DNA of 45,041 nucleotides, taken from contig VGJY01000011.1 in assembly GCA_016867235.1 (NCBI GenBank), positions 1-45,041 on the forward strand, in the 5' to 3' direction. Made by a program: the position numbers and the translations under genes. The stretch's first letter is position 1. Each line of letters begins with the position of its first letter. Shown piece by piece: positions 1 to 10,718 of the stretch. The notes under the pieces were generated by a model. The model ran no database searches, was not told the origin of the DNA, and worked only from the letters and a program-made list of their open reading frames with translations. The DNA comes from Candidatus Tanganyikabacteria bacterium. GTDB lineage: Bacteria > Cyanobacteriota > Sericytochromatia > S15B-MN24 > VGJW01.

Positions 1-160
1 AGCTGATTGCTTCGTCATAAAGACCAAGAGATCGCAGTTTGCCTGTTCTGTCTAGCGTTTCAGCGCGGCACGCCCGAAACGAGGCGCTGGAACGCTCGCC
101 ACGCCTCAGCCTCGGCGAGATGTGAAGAAACCTGAGGCGTCCCTGCCGGCCCGCCCGGGG
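1..160. other. Intergenic, downstream of rfbH
   Basis: No gene is supported here. The stretch lies downstream of the minus-strand rfbH gene. A 7-nt inverted repeat (CGCCTCA near 104 and TGAGGCG near 132) could form a weak hairpin, but no T-run follows it on the minus strand, so I do not call a terminator. Confidence 0.4.
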
Positions 161-1527
<1,367 letters not shown>

Positions 1528-1528
<1 letters not shown>

Positions 1529-2541
1529 CAGCGTTCCACCACGGCCGCCCGCGGCGCAGCCGAGAAGAATTCGCGGTACCAGTCGATGGTCTCGCGCAAT
1601 CCCGCGGCCAGCGTCCAGGACGGGCTCCAGTCCAGCATCCGCCTTGCCTTGGCCGCCGAGAGGTACTGGTGCTGGATCTCGTGGCGGGCCTCGCCCAGGA
1701 CCACCGGCGGCAACTCGGCCCCGAGGCCCATCAGATCCAGGATCTGCCGGGTCAGATCCAGGACGGTGATCTGGAGCTCGTTGGAGAAGTTGAACGCTTC
1801 GCCGCGCAGGTCGGCATTCTCGGCGAGCTTTTGCGCGAGGTGCAGGTAGCTCTCGGCCCCGTCGCGCACGTAGAAGTAGTCGCGCACGAACGTCCCGTCC
1901 GAGCGGATGATCGGCCGTTCGCCCCGCAATGCCGAGCGGATAGTACCCGGCACGATGCGGCTCCAGTTGAGGTCGCCGCCGCCGTAGAAGTTGCCGCAGC
2001 GCGTGATGCAGACGGGGCTGGAGAACGTCGTGGCGTAGCTCTGCGCGACGAGATCGGCGCAGGACTTGCTGACGTCGTAGGGATGCCGCCCCTGGAGGGG
2101 CGTCTCCTCGTCGTACGGCAGTCGCTCCTGGTCGCCGTAGGCCTTGTCCGACGACGCCACGACGATCTGCCTGACTGCCGGCGAGCGCCGGCAAGCCTCG
2201 AGCAGCCGCCACGTCCCGCCGATGTTCGAGTCGAAGGTCCCGACCGGGTTGCGGTTGGCCACGCCCACGATCGTCTGGGCGGCCAGGTGCAGGACCGTGT
2301 CCACCTCGTACTCGCCGAGGATGCGCTCGAGTTCGGCCTGATCGGCCAGGTCGCCGCGCACGACCCGCACGCGCTCGAGATCGCCCGACCGCACGAGTTC
2401 CGACTGCGGTACCCAGTCGCGCACCAGGCACACCGGATCGGCCCCGCGGTCCAGCAGGGCCTTGACGGTCCAGGAGCCCACCAGGCCGGTCGCGCCGGTC
2501 ACGAGGACCGGCCGATCGCGCCAGAAGCGGTCTTCGGTCAT
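1528..2541 (-). CDS. rfbG: CDP-glucose 4,6-dehydratase
   Basis: 337-residue extended short-chain dehydrogenase that converts CDP-glucose to CDP-4-keto-6-deoxyglucose, the substrate of RfbH. The N-terminal NAD-binding motif is visible as TGATGLVG (about residues 14-21). The catalytic region reads SSDKAYG, and the YxxxK pair is in YDVSKSCAD. The C-terminal [18 protein letters not shown] stretch is typical of the family. The ATG overlaps the rfbF stop (ATGA) and its own stop overlaps the rfbH start, so rfbF-rfbG-rfbH are one coupled unit. Length is close to the usual 350-360 residues. Confidence 0.94.
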
Positions 2542-3335
2542 CGCAGCGCCACCTCCTGGGGCTCGTCGCTCCAGACCTTCCACGGCGCCTTGCCCGCTTC
2601 CCAGAGCGCCTCGAGGAGTTGCTTCTCGCGCAGCGTGTCCATCGGTTGCCAGAAGCCCTCGTGGCGGTAGGCCGCCAGTTGCCCCTCGCGGGCGAGCGCA
2701 TCGAGGGGTTCGCGCTCGAAGGGCGTCGTGTCGCCCGGGATGTAGTCGAAGACCGCGGGTTCCAGCACGAAGAAGCCGCCGTTGATCCAGCCGCCCGACG
2801 CCTGGGGCTTCTCGTTGAAGGCCTCTACCTGCTCCCCGGCGAGTTCTATCTCGCCGAAGCGGGACGGCGGCCGGACGGCCGTCATCGTCGCGAGCTTGCC
2901 GTGCGAGCGATGGAACGCCAGGAGCGCCGAGATGTCGACGTTGCCGACGCCGTCGCCGTAGGTCGCCATGAACGTCTCGCCTCCCACATGCGCGCGCATG
3001 CGCCTGATGCGCCCGCCGGTCTGCGTCTCCTGGCCGGTGTCCACCAGCGATACCCGCCAGTCGAGGGTCTGGCGCCGGTGAGTCATGACCTCGCCCGTGG
3101 CCAGGTCGACCGTGAGGTCGTTGGAATGCCGGTAGTAGTCGAGGAAGAACTCCTTGATGACGTGGCCCTTGTAGCCCAGGGCGACGCAGAACTCGCGGAA
3201 ACCGTGCGCCGCATAGACCTGCATGATGTGCCACAGGATGGGCATGCCGCCTATTTCGATCATCGGCTTGGGCCGGGAGACGGTCTCTTCGGACAGGCGC
3301 GTGCCGAGCCCCCCGGCCAGGATGATGGTCTTCAT
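2538..3335 (-). CDS. rfbF: Glucose-1-phosphate cytidylyltransferase
   Basis: 265-residue nucleotidyltransferase that makes CDP-glucose from CTP and glucose-1-phosphate, the first step of the CDP-3,6-dideoxyhexose pathway. The N-terminus carries the signature [11 protein letters not shown] followed by RPKPM, and the metal-binding YGDGVGNVD region is present near the middle. The sequence is complete and the length matches the family (about 257). The ATG at 3335-3333 overlaps the stop of the upstream glycosyltransferase by four bases. Together with rfbG and rfbH it shows that the cell builds CDP-4-keto-3,6-dideoxyglucose. Confidence 0.95.
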   Translation of the reverse strand: MKTIILAGGLGTRLSEETVSRPKPMIEIGGMPILWHIMQVYAAHGFREFCVALGYKGHVIKEFFLDYYRHSNDLTVDLATGEVMTHRRQTLDWRVSLVDTGQETQTGGRIRRMRAHVGGETFMATYGDGVGNVDISALLAFHRSHGKLATMTAVRPPSRFGEIELAGEQVEAFNEKPQASGGWINGGFFVLEPAVFDYIPGDTTPFEREPLDALAREGQLAAYRHEGFWQPMDTLREKQLLEALWEAGKAPWKVWSDEPQEVALR

Positions 3336-4327
3336 GCGCGGCTCCTGTCTTGGGTCTTGGCGATGGCGACGCCCGGGGAGGCCACCGCGGGCTGGGCGTC
3401 GAAATTGATGCGTTCGCGTTCGATCACGAGCGGGCGGTTGAGCACCTGGGTGTGGATGGCCCCGATGTACTCGCCCAGGATGCCGATGAAGAACAACTGC
3501 ACCGAGGCGAAGAAGAACATCCCGACCAGCACCGGGGCCTGCCCGACCGGAAACTGGTACCAGAAGATGAGCTTGTAGACCAGGTAGCCGATCGCCGCGA
3601 GCAAGCTGAGCATGGCCAGCGCGAAACCGGCCATGGCGGCGATCCGGATGGGCACCTTCGAGTGGTAGGTGATGCCCAGCATCCCGATGTCGTACAGGGT
3701 GTAAAGGTTGTTCTTCGTGATGCCGCGCTTGCGCGCCGGCTGCCGGAACGGCACCTTGGCGCTCTCGAAGCCCAGATCCGCCACCAGGCCGCGGAAGTAG
3801 GGGTATGGGTCGCGGATCTCGCGCAGGATGTCGACGACGCGCCGGTCGTAGAGGCCGAAGCCCGTGGCGTTCTTTGTTATGCGGACGTCGGAGATCCGCT
3901 CGATGAGCTTGTAGTAGGTCGAGCGGATCGCGAAGAACAGGGGCGACTCCTCGCTCTCTTCCTTCACCGCCAGGACCACGCGGTACCCCTCTTCCCACCG
4001 GGAAAGGAACTCGGGAATGAGCTCCGGCGGGTCCTGCAGGTCGGACGCCATCATCACGGCGGCGTCGCCGCTGGCCTGCAACAGCGCGTGGTAGGGCGAT
4101 CGGATGTGGCCGAAGTTGCGGACGTTGAGGATCACCTTCACTCGCGGCTCGGAGGCCGCCAGGTCGCGCAGCACGGCCACCGACCCGTCGGAGGACGCGT
4201 TGTCGATGAGGATGTGCTCCCAGTCGTACTCGGGACACTGCGCCATGGCCGACCGGATGCGGGCATGGAGTTCGGCGATGTTCTGCTCTTCGTTGTAGCA
4301 GGGCGTGATCACCGAGATGCGCTTCAC
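3332..4327 (-). CDS. Membrane-anchored GT2 glycosyltransferase (GtrB/ArnC-like)
   Basis: 331-residue GT-A enzyme that probably loads a sugar onto undecaprenyl phosphate. The N-terminus reads [17 protein letters not shown], the acceptor/nucleotide region has DNASSDGS, and the DxD-type site is in MASDLQDPP. Two C-terminal transmembrane helices (about residues 235-260 and 275-300) follow a [10 protein letters not shown] stalk, the usual architecture of DPM1/GtrB enzymes. The best start is GTG at 4327, forming a GTGA overlap with the GtrA-like gene; a GtrB next to a GtrA-like membrane protein is the classic glycosyl-donor and flippase pair. The sugar is not deducible. Confidence 0.88.
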   Translation of the reverse strand: MKRISVITPCYNEEQNIAELHARIRSAMAQCPEYDWEHILIDNASSDGSVAVLRDLAASEPRVKVILNVRNFGHIRSPYHALLQASGDAAVMMASDLQDPPELIPEFLSRWEEGYRVVLAVKEESEESPLFFAIRSTYYKLIERISDVRITKNATGFGLYDRRVVDILREIRDPYPYFRGLVADLGFESAKVPFRQPARKRGITKNNLYTLYDIGMLGITYHSKVPIRIAAMAGFALAMLSLLAAIGYLVYKLIFWYQFPVGQAPVLVGMFFFASVQLFFIGILGEYIGAIHTQVLNRPLVIERERINFDAQPAVASPGVAIAKTQDRSRA

Positions 4328-4695
4328 GGGCGCTCCTGGGCGAACACGAGTTTGCGGTTGAGCAGGAACGCGAGGATGGCCATGGGCGCCAGGAGCACCG
4401 CGCCGGCCAGGTAGCTGTTGAGGCCGGCGCCCATCAACAGCTTGACGCTCGCGACGTTGACGACGTAGAGCAGGGCGTACACGCCGATGAAGCGGATAAG
4501 CCTGCGGTTGTCGCGGCTGCCGAATACGAGCGTGCCCGTCGTCTTGAAGTTGAACAGCACGCCGAGAATCGTGCCGAGGAGGATGGCCAGCGCCACGTCC
4601 AGCCCGATGAAGACGAGCAAGGCGTAGAGCGAGTAGCCGAAAAGCGTGTTGAGGACGCCAACAGCCAGGAACTTCAGAAAACGCGTATCGAACAT
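4324..4695 (-). CDS. GtrA-like polytopic membrane protein
   Basis: 123-residue protein with four predicted transmembrane helices, matching GtrA/PF04138 in size and in the motifs FLKFLAVGVLNTLFGY at the start, NFKTTGTLVFG in the middle and FLLNRKLVFA at the end. Family members are proposed to flip undecaprenyl-phosphate-linked sugars across the inner membrane. It is the first gene of the minus-strand rfb operon and overlaps the GtrB-like gene by four bases, so both should be made together. The upstream region carries a possible minus-strand -10 element (TAAGAT, complement of 4732-4737). Confidence 0.88.
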   Translation of the reverse strand: MFDTRFLKFLAVGVLNTLFGYSLYALLVFIGLDVALAILLGTILGVLFNFKTTGTLVFGSRDNRRLIRFIGVYALLYVVNVASVKLLMGAGLNSYLAGAVLLAPMAILAFLLNRKLVFAQERP

Positions 4696-4796
4696 CTGCG
4701 GCAGGGCCCGGCGGGGCGGGCAATTGGGGCGATCTTAACCCGCCCGCCGACCGCTCGTCCACCGGGGCGGCGCGGCGTGCTAAGCTGATCGCTCGC
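4696..4796. promoter_or_regulatory. Divergent promoter region of the polysaccharide operons
   Basis: A 101-base GC-rich gap between the minus-strand gtrA-rfb operon and the plus-strand FkbM operon, so promoters of both must lie here. A -10-like TAAGAT is visible on the minus strand (4732-4737) and TAAGCT on the plus strand (4781-4786). No convincing -35 accompanies either. Confidence 0.4.
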
Positions 4797-5981
4797 ATGC
4801 AAAAGGCCGCTCCCGCCAGCCTGGCCGCGCTCCTCGACCGAGACGTCGCGGCCGTGCGCGAATGGGAACGCGAGCGCTTCGCCGACCTCGCGGGCGACGC
4901 GGCCGACCGCGTCGTGCTCTTCGGGGCCGGGAACCTCGGGCGGAAGGTCGTCGCCGGCCTTCTCGCGGCCGGCCGGCCGCCGCTCGCCGTCGCCGACAAC
5001 AACCCGGCCCTGTGGGGTACGACCATCGGCGGCGTGCCGGTCCTCTCCCCCGAAGAGGCGGCCCGGCGCCACGGGGCGGACGCGGTGTTCGTCGTGACCA
5101 TATGGTCGGCCGGCTCCCGGTCGCGCTTCGCCGATACGGCCACGCAGCTTGCCGACCTGGGCTGCGCCAGGGTGTTGCCCCTGGCTCCGCTCGCCTGGCG
5201 CTACCCTCATGAGCTGCTGCCGCACTTCGCCCTGGACCTGCCCCACAAGGTCGTGGCCGAGCGGGAGGCGGTGCTCGCCGCCGCCGACCTCTGGGCCGAC
5301 GAGCGCTCGCGCCGCGAGTACCTGGCGCAGGTCCGGTGGCGCCTGGAGGGCGACTTCGCGGCCCTGCCCCCGCGATCGCCCGAACTCGAGTATTTCCCGG
5401 AGGACCTCATCGCCATGGGTGCCGCGGAACACTTCGTCGATTGCGGGGCCTACGACGGGGACACAGTGAAGCGCTTCCTGTCTCTCTGCAACGGCTTCGA
5501 GCGGATCACGGCCTTCGAACCCGACCCCCGGAATTTCGAACGGCTCGGCGCATACGTCGCGGAGTTGCCGCCGGACACCGGCGGGCGCATCGCCTGCATC
5601 CAGGCCGCCGTCTCGGATCGCCGCACGCGGCTCGACTTCTTCGCGGACGGTTCGGCCGGCGCGAGCCTCGCCGCCCTCACCGCCCAGGCCCGTCCGACCG
5701 TCGCGGTCGAAGCCGTCCTGCTGGACGAGGCCCTTGCGGAGGGCCCGCCGCCCACCTACCTCAAGCTGGACGTGGAGGGCGCCGAGGCCGAGGCCTTGAC
5801 CGGCGCCGCGGGCCTCATCCGGCGGCACCTGCCGCGGCTGGCGGTCTGCGTCTATCACCGGCAGGCCGACCTCTGGCGCCTGCCGCTGCAGGTTCGGGAC
5901 CTGTCGGATCGGTATCGTTTCTTCCTGCGCGCCCACTCGGAAGGCGGCTTCGACGTGGTCTGCTACGCGGTCGCCGGCTAG
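4797..5981 (+). CDS. FkbM-family SAM methyltransferase with N-terminal nucleotide-binding-like domain
   Basis: 394-residue protein with two parts. Residues about 35-150 look like a Rossmann-type domain (VVLFGAGNLGRKVVAGLL; VADNNPALWGTTIGGVPVLSPEEA), as seen in sugar-modifying enzymes. Residues about 200-394 are an FkbM methyltransferase: FVDCGAYDGDTVKRFL as SAM motif I, FEPDPRNFERL, and YLKLDVEGAEAEAL as the diagnostic late motif. FkbM enzymes O-methylate sugars or polyketides; in this context a glycan methyl-cap is plausible. It is the first gene of the plus-strand operon, only 8 bases ahead of the next one. Confidence 0.85.
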   Translation: MQKAAPASLAALLDRDVAAVREWERERFADLAGDAADRVVLFGAGNLGRKVVAGLLAAGRPPLAVADNNPALWGTTIGGVPVLSPEEAARRHGADAVFVVTIWSAGSRSRFADTATQLADLGCARVLPLAPLAWRYPHELLPHFALDLPHKVVAEREAVLAAADLWADERSRREYLAQVRWRLEGDFAALPPRSPELEYFPEDLIAMGAAEHFVDCGAYDGDTVKRFLSLCNGFERITAFEPDPRNFERLGAYVAELPPDTGGRIACIQAAVSDRRTRLDFFADGSAGASLAALTAQARPTVAVEAVLLDEALAEGPPPTYLKLDVEGAEAEALTGAAGLIRRHLPRLAVCVYHRQADLWRLPLQVRDLSDRYRFFLRAHSEGGFDVVCYAVAG

Positions 5982-5989
5982 GCGCTCCC

Positions 5990-6709
5990 ATGGCGGCCGC
6001 TCGCATCCTGGCCATCATCCCGGCGTACAACGAAGAAGCGACGATCGCCGGCACGCTCGCGCAACTGCGCGTGAGCCTGCCGGATCTCGATCTGCTGGTG
6101 ATCAACGACGGCTCGCGCGACGGGACCTCCGCGGCGGCGCGGGCCGAAGGGGTCGCGGGGGTCGTGGATCTGCCCGCAAACCTGGGCATCGGCGGCGCGG
6201 TGCAGACGGGGTTCAAGTACGCATCCCGCCAGGGCTACGACGTCGCGGTGCAGGTGGACGCCGACGGCCAGCACCTGGGCGGCGAGATTGCCAAGTTGCT
6301 GGGGCCGGTCCTGGCCGGCGAGGCCGACGTCGCGATAGGCTCGCGCTTCCTCGCGCCGGGCGGCTACCGCTCGACGGCGTTGCGACGCGTCGGCATCGGC
6401 ATCTTCCGCCTGGTCAACTCGCTCGTCGTCGGGCAGCGCATCACGGACAACACGTCCGGCTTCCGCGCCTACAACAGGCGGGCCCTCGCCTTTCTCGCGG
6501 AGCACTACCCGACCGATTTCCCGGAGCCGGAGGCGGTGGTGCTGCTGGATCGAAACAACTTCCGCCTGGTCGAGGTGCCCGTGGCCATGCGGGGCCGGCA
6601 GGGCGGCAGTTCGTCCATCGGCGTGATGCGGGCCGCCTACTACATGGTCAAGGTCCTGCTGGCGGTCGTGGTCAACGCCTTCCGGGCGCCGGTCGAGAGC
6701 CGGGGCTAG
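5990..6709 (+). CDS. GT2 family glycosyltransferase
   Basis: 239-residue soluble GT-A glycosyltransferase of the dolichol-phosphate-mannose-synthase type. Visible motifs are IPAYNEEATI near the N-terminus, INDGSRDGT for nucleotide binding, VDADGQH as the DxD metal site, and DNTSGFRAYNRRAL in the acceptor region. There is no clear transmembrane anchor except a short hydrophobic C-terminal stretch (MVKVLLAVVVNAF). It is immediately followed by a DUF2304 protein, an arrangement common in polysaccharide loci where DUF2304 may provide the membrane part. Donor and acceptor sugars cannot be told from sequence. Confidence 0.88.
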   Translation: MAAARILAIIPAYNEEATIAGTLAQLRVSLPDLDLLVINDGSRDGTSAAARAEGVAGVVDLPANLGIGGAVQTGFKYASRQGYDVAVQVDADGQHLGGEIAKLLGPVLAGEADVAIGSRFLAPGGYRSTALRRVGIGIFRLVNSLVVGQRITDNTSGFRAYNRRALAFLAEHYPTDFPEPEAVVLLDRNNFRLVEVPVAMRGRQGGSSSIGVMRAAYYMVKVLLAVVVNAFRAPVESRG

Positions 6710-6712
6710 CCC

Positions 6713-7102
6713 ATGCACACGCTGAAAATCCAGCTGCTGGGGATCGTCGGCAGCCTGGCGCTCCTGTTGCTCATCTTCGAGTTGCTGCGCAAGCGGAAGT
6801 TGCGCGAGGAGTACGCCCTCCTCTGGCTCGCGGGCGGCGCGGCCTGTCTGGCGCTCGCGGTGTTCCGCGACGGGATGAAATGGTTCGCCCAGGCCCTGGG
6901 CATCTACTACCCGCCCGCCGCCATCCTGCTCGTGCTACTGGCCGGCGCCTACCTGATGCTGCTGCACTTCTCGCTGGTCTTCTCCCAGCAGGCGGAGCGC
7001 ACCAAGCGCCTGACGCAGGAAGTCGGCCTGCTCAAGCTGGAAGTCGAACGCCTGCGAGTCGCCGGGCCTACCGACCAGGTCCAAGAGGCCGCGGACCGCT
7101 GA
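6713..7102 (+). CDS. DUF2304 domain membrane protein
   Basis: 129-residue small integral membrane protein. Three hydrophobic segments are visible (about residues 5-23, 38-52 and 64-86), including the family-like REEYALLWLAGGAACLALAV region, followed by a charged C-terminal helix (residues 92-118) with coiled-coil character. DUF2304 has no established biochemical activity; it is repeatedly found beside DPM1-type glycosyltransferases, as here, where it starts three bases after the GT2 stop. A role as membrane partner of that enzyme is inference. Confidence 0.85.
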   Translation: MHTLKIQLLGIVGSLALLLLIFELLRKRKLREEYALLWLAGGAACLALAVFRDGMKWFAQALGIYYPPAAILLVLLAGAYLMLLHFSLVFSQQAERTKRLTQEVGLLKLEVERLRVAGPTDQVQEAADR

Positions 7103-7106
7103 CCCG

Positions 7107-8180
7107 ATGCCCGACAGCCGGCAACCGAACCAGGCCTCCGCCGCGCCGGGCGAGAGGCCCGCGGGCGACGTCACGGTCTCGGTCGTCGTCCTGAACTTCA
7201 ACGGCCTGGCCTACCTGCCCGAATGCCTCGCGTCGCTGGAAGGCCAGACGTTTCGCGACTTCGAGGTCGTGGTCGCCGACAACGGCTCCACCGACGGCTC
7301 GGCCGCCTGGCTACGCGCGCATGCCGCCGCGCACACCCTGTTGCTCCTGGAGCGCAATCTCGGCTTCGCGGCGGGCAACAACGCCGCACTGGACCATGCC
7401 CGCGGCCGCCTGATCGTGTTCCTCAACAACGACACCCGCGTGGATCCCGACTGGCTGGCGCACCTGGTGGCGGCGGCCGGAGAGCATCCCGAGGCCGGCA
7501 TGTTCGGCTCGCAGATCCGGTCGTACGACAAGCCGGAAATCCTCGACACGGTGGGCATCACGGTCTACCGCGACGGCATGTCGCGCGGCCTGGGGCGGTT
7601 GCAGCCGGCCGCGCTGTACGACGAGCCGCTCGAGATCTTCGCCCCCAGCGGCTGCGCGGCCATGTACCGGCGGGAAGTGCTCGATGCGGTGGGCCCGTTC
7701 GATCCGGCGTTCTTCGCCTACTGCGAGGACATGGACCTGGGCATGAGGGCGCGGCTGGCGGGCTGGACCTGCCGGTACGTGCCGGCAGCCCGCGTGTACC
7801 ACCACTATTCGGGCACGACCGGCAAGTACTCGCCGCTCAAGGCCTTTCTGGTCGAACGCAACCATCTATGGCTGCTGATCAAGCTGTTTCCGCTGCGCAT
7901 GATCGCGGCGAGCCCCTGGTACACCCTCAAGCGGTATGCGCTCCAGGCCTACGGCGTCTTCTCGGGCAAGGGCGCGGCCGGCCGGTTCGCGAGCGAGTTT
8001 CCGGCCTACAAGCTCGTCGGCATCCTGATTCGCGCCTACTGGGAGACGCTCCTGGCGCTGCCGCGCCTGCTGCGCGAGCGACGCTCCGCACGCGGCCTGG
8101 TGCGGGTGCCGCGTCGCGAGATCCTGGGCTGGTTCGACCGCTTCGGCATCACGGCCACCGAACTGGCGATGCGGGACTGA
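7107..8180 (+). CDS. GT2 glycosyltransferase, rhamnosyltransferase-like
   Basis: 357-residue GT2 enzyme resembling WbbL-type rhamnosyltransferases. A short disordered N-terminus precedes VSVVVLNFNGLAYLPECL; the nucleotide site is in ADNGSTDGS, the metal site in FLNNDTRVDPDWL, and the acceptor/catalytic block is GPFDPAFFAYCEDMDLGMRA with the ED pair. The C-terminal region (YHHYSGTTGKYS and following hydrophobic stretches) suggests membrane association. It overlaps the next gene by one base (TGATG). An RfbD-like reductase at the end of the locus suggests dTDP-rhamnose could be the donor, but this is not proven. Confidence 0.88.
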   Translation: MPDSRQPNQASAAPGERPAGDVTVSVVVLNFNGLAYLPECLASLEGQTFRDFEVVVADNGSTDGSAAWLRAHAAAHTLLLLERNLGFAAGNNAALDHARGRLIVFLNNDTRVDPDWLAHLVAAAGEHPEAGMFGSQIRSYDKPEILDTVGITVYRDGMSRGLGRLQPAALYDEPLEIFAPSGCAAMYRREVLDAVGPFDPAFFAYCEDMDLGMRARLAGWTCRYVPAARVYHHYSGTTGKYSPLKAFLVERNHLWLLIKLFPLRMIAASPWYTLKRYALQAYGVFSGKGAAGRFASEFPAYKLVGILIRAYWETLLALPRLLRERRSARGLVRVPRREILGWFDRFGITATELAMRD

Positions 8181-9028
8181 TGCTGGCGGCTCTGCGCGTC
8201 GCGCTCTCGATCGGCTTGCTGGCCGCCGTGCTCGCAGTCGCCGGCCCTGGCCGTATCCGGGACGCCCTGGTGCGGGCGGACTGGCGCTGGGTGGCGCTCG
8301 CGGCCGCCCTGTGGCTCGCGGTGCAATGGCTTAACGTGGCCAAGTGGGCGCTCCTGGCGCGATCGCAGGGCCTGCTGGTCGAGTTCCGGGACCTGCTCGC
8401 GGCCTACTTCGTGGGCATGTTCTTCAACACGTTTCTCCCGTCGGGGTTCGGCGGCGACGTGGCGCGGGCGTACCGCCTGGCGCGACTGACGGGCAAGGGT
8501 ACCGGCGCGGCCGCCGCGATCAACGTGGCCATCGATCGCGGGACGTCGCTCTACGCCTTGATCCTGCTGGCGGCCGCCGCGACGCTCGCGGCCCGGCCGG
8601 AGTGGCGCCTGGTACCGCTGTGGGCGGCCCTGGGCCTCGCAGTGGCCGGAGGCCTCGCGCTCGCCTGGTTCCTCCGGGCCGACGGGCGCGCGCTGGCCGG
8701 CGCGCTCTTCATCAGCCTGGTCTTCCAGGCCCTGGCGGTGGTCCTGCACTACTGCCTCGTGCGCGCGATGGGCATCGGCGCCGATTTCGCGTACGTCTGC
8801 GTGTTCTTCCCGATCCTGGCCCTGGCCGCCAGCTTGCCGATCACGATCAACGGCCTCGCGGTGCGCGAGGGTGGCTTCGCATTCTTCCTCGGGCGCGTCG
8901 GGGCGGCGCCGGCCGACGCGGTCGCGGTCGGCCTGCTCAGCCTGGCCCTGCTCCTGGCCTCGGGCGCGGCCGGCGCGGTGCTGGTCATGCGGAATCGCGG
9001 CGCCAGGCCGGCGCCGGAGGCGGCATGA
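8180..9028 (+). CDS. Flippase-like membrane protein (LPG_synthase_TM/UPF0104 family)
   Basis: 282-residue polytopic membrane protein with about seven or eight hydrophobic helices. The family signature is seen in YFVGMFFNTFLPSGFGGDVARAYRL (about residues 75-100) and in SLPITINGLAVREGGFAFFL near the C-terminus. Members share the fold of the transmembrane part of lysylphosphatidylglycerol synthase and are suspected lipid or lipid-linked-sugar translocases. The 1-base overlap with the upstream GT2 and 4-base overlap with the downstream methyltransferase put it in the glycan operon. Its substrate is unknown. Confidence 0.86.
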   Translation: MLAALRVALSIGLLAAVLAVAGPGRIRDALVRADWRWVALAAALWLAVQWLNVAKWALLARSQGLLVEFRDLLAAYFVGMFFNTFLPSGFGGDVARAYRLARLTGKGTGAAAAINVAIDRGTSLYALILLAAAATLAARPEWRLVPLWAALGLAVAGGLALAWFLRADGRALAGALFISLVFQALAVVLHYCLVRAMGIGADFAYVCVFFPILALAASLPITINGLAVREGGFAFFLGRVGAAPADAVAVGLLSLALLLASGAAGAVLVMRNRGARPAPEAA

Positions 9029-9942
9029 CCTGCCCGCTGTGCCGATCGGACGGCGCGCGCGAAATCCTGTCCATCCCGGATCCGCTGGCTGCCGCCCGCC
9101 GCTTCGACCTGCTGCGGTGCGCCGCGTGCCGCCACGTCTACGTCAGCCCGGTGCCGGCGGACCTCGGCGCCTACTACCCGGGCACCTACTGGAGCGGCGA
9201 TCGGCCGGCCACGCTGGCCAGCCGGGCCGAAGCCGCCTATCGCGCAGCGCTGCTGGCGCTCGACGTGCGCCGCATCGCCAGCCACGCGCCGCGCGGGGCG
9301 CGGGTGCTGGACGTCGGCTGCGGATCCGGCGACCTGGCGGCGAGCCTGGCTCGCGCGGGCTTCGCCGTCACGGGGGTCGAGGTCGCTCCGGACGCCGCGG
9401 AGGCGGCGCGGCGCCGGCACGGCCTCGACGTGCGCACGGGCACCCTCGCGGCGGCCGACTTTCCCGCCGGATCCTTCGACGTGGCGGTGGTCTGGCACGT
9501 CCTCGAGCATGTGCCGGATCCTGCCGGCCTCCTGGCCGACGTGGCCCGGGTGCTGCGGCCGGGCGGAGTCGCGATCGTGCAGGTTCCCAACTTCGGCAGC
9601 ATCCAGGCCGGGGTGTTCGGGGCGCGCTGGTTCGCCCTCGACGTGCCGCGCCACCTGCACCACTTCACGCCCGCGACGCTGGCGCGGACCCTGGAAGCGG
9701 CCGGTTTCCAGGCAGGAGCCGTCAAGCATGGGTCGCTGCGTCACGACCCGGTGATCCTGGCTAGCAGCTTGTGGCCCGCCCTGGGGCCGCATGCCATGGA
9801 GCGCGCCGGCGCGGCGGCGAAGGCGGCCTACCTCGGGCTCACCTGGCTGGCCGCCCCGCTCACGCTGGTCGAAAGGGCTTGCCGGCGCGGGGCGGTCATC
9901 ACGATCGCGGGGAGCCGTCCCGTTCGCGCGGAGGTGCAATGA
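9025..9942 (+). CDS. Class I SAM methyltransferase with N-terminal zinc-binding cysteines
   Basis: 305-residue methyltransferase. The N-terminus has a CPLC...CAAC pair (residues 3-6 and about 34-37), a zinc-ribbon-like head common in sugar methyltransferases. The Methyltransf_23/11-type core follows: VLDVGCGSGDLAASLA (SAM motif I), VVWHVLEHVPDP and VARVLRPGG. The DVPRHLHHFTPATL segment is typical of methyltransferases in polysaccharide clusters. It ends the plus-strand operon, and its last 44 bases overlap the 3' end of the opposing glycosyltransferase gene. The methylated acceptor is not known. Confidence 0.87.
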   Translation: MTCPLCRSDGAREILSIPDPLAAARRFDLLRCAACRHVYVSPVPADLGAYYPGTYWSGDRPATLASRAEAAYRAALLALDVRRIASHAPRGARVLDVGCGSGDLAASLARAGFAVTGVEVAPDAAEAARRRHGLDVRTGTLAAADFPAGSFDVAVVWHVLEHVPDPAGLLADVARVLRPGGVAIVQVPNFGSIQAGVFGARWFALDVPRHLHHFTPATLARTLEAAGFQAGAVKHGSLRHDPVILASSLWPALGPHAMERAGAAAKAAYLGLTWLAAPLTLVERACRRGAVITIAGSRPVRAEVQ

Positions 9943-10690
9943 CGGCGGTCGCCGCGCCGCGGGGGACGTAGACCCCCACCTGGAGGCCCCACCGAATGGC
10001 GAGGAGGTCGCGGGCCATGCGCAGCGAATCGGTCAGGAGGTTGATCTTGCTGCCAGGCTGGTGGGCCCAGTCGATCGCCACCTCCCTGACCGCGACGCCG
10101 TCCTGGCGGGCGATCGCCAGGAGCTCCACGTCGAATGCGAAGCCGTCCAGCCGGAGTCGCGGAAACAGGGAGTTCGCGACCGGCGCGCGCAGGAGCTTGA
10201 AGCCGCATTGGGTGTCCGAGTGGCCCTTGATCACCAGCATGGCCACCAGGCCGTTGAAGATGCCGCCGATGAACTTCCGGTACCACCTGGCCCTGACCTG
10301 CTGCGCTTCGCGGCGCGCGGCCCGCGTCCCCATGGCTATCTCCGCGCCCTCGGCGAGGGCGCGCTCCAGCTTGGCGATCTCGCCGAACGGCGTCGACCCG
10401 TCGGCGTCGGCATAGAGGACCTGGTCGCCCCGCGCCTGCGCGACCCCGGCCTTCACGGCGAAACCCTTCCCGTGGTTCCGGTCGAACCGGATGAGCCGCA
10501 CGCGCGCGTCGATGGCCGCGAACTCCTCGATCACGCCGGCCGTGTCGTCGGCCGAACCGTCGTCCACCACCAGGATCTCGAAGTCGCGGCCCGACGGCGC
10601 CAGGAATCCCAGCATCTCGGTCAGAGTCCTGGGCAGGCGCGCCGCCTCGTTGAAGGCCGGGACTACGACCGAAAGGCCCGGCACCGGCAC
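9899..10690 (-). CDS. GT2 glycosyltransferase, dolichyl-phosphate beta-glucosyltransferase-like
   Basis: 263-residue enzyme resembling ALG5-type polyprenyl-phosphate glucosyltransferases: LSVVVPAFNEAARLPRTL, VVDDGSADDT, YADADGSTPFGEI (metal site) and SDTQCGFKLLRAPVA. The chosen start is GTG at 10690, 28 bases after the rfbD-like stop with a weak AGGGA ahead; GTG at 10684 is equally possible, and an upstream start at 10795 would overlap the preceding gene. It is probably cotranscribed with the reductase. The 3' end runs 44 bases into the opposing methyltransferase gene. Confidence 0.85.
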   Translation of the reverse strand: MPVPGLSVVVPAFNEAARLPRTLTEMLGFLAPSGRDFEILVVDDGSADDTAGVIEEFAAIDARVRLIRFDRNHGKGFAVKAGVAQARGDQVLYADADGSTPFGEIAKLERALAEGAEIAMGTRAARREAQQVRARWYRKFIGGIFNGLVAMLVIKGHSDTQCGFKLLRAPVANSLFPRLRLDGFAFDVELLAIARQDGVAVREVAIDWAHQPGSKINLLTDSLRMARDLLAIRWGLQVGVYVPRGAATAVIAPPRERDGSPRS

Positions 10691-10718
10691 CGTTCCCTGA
10701 ATCCAGACCAGCCAGCGG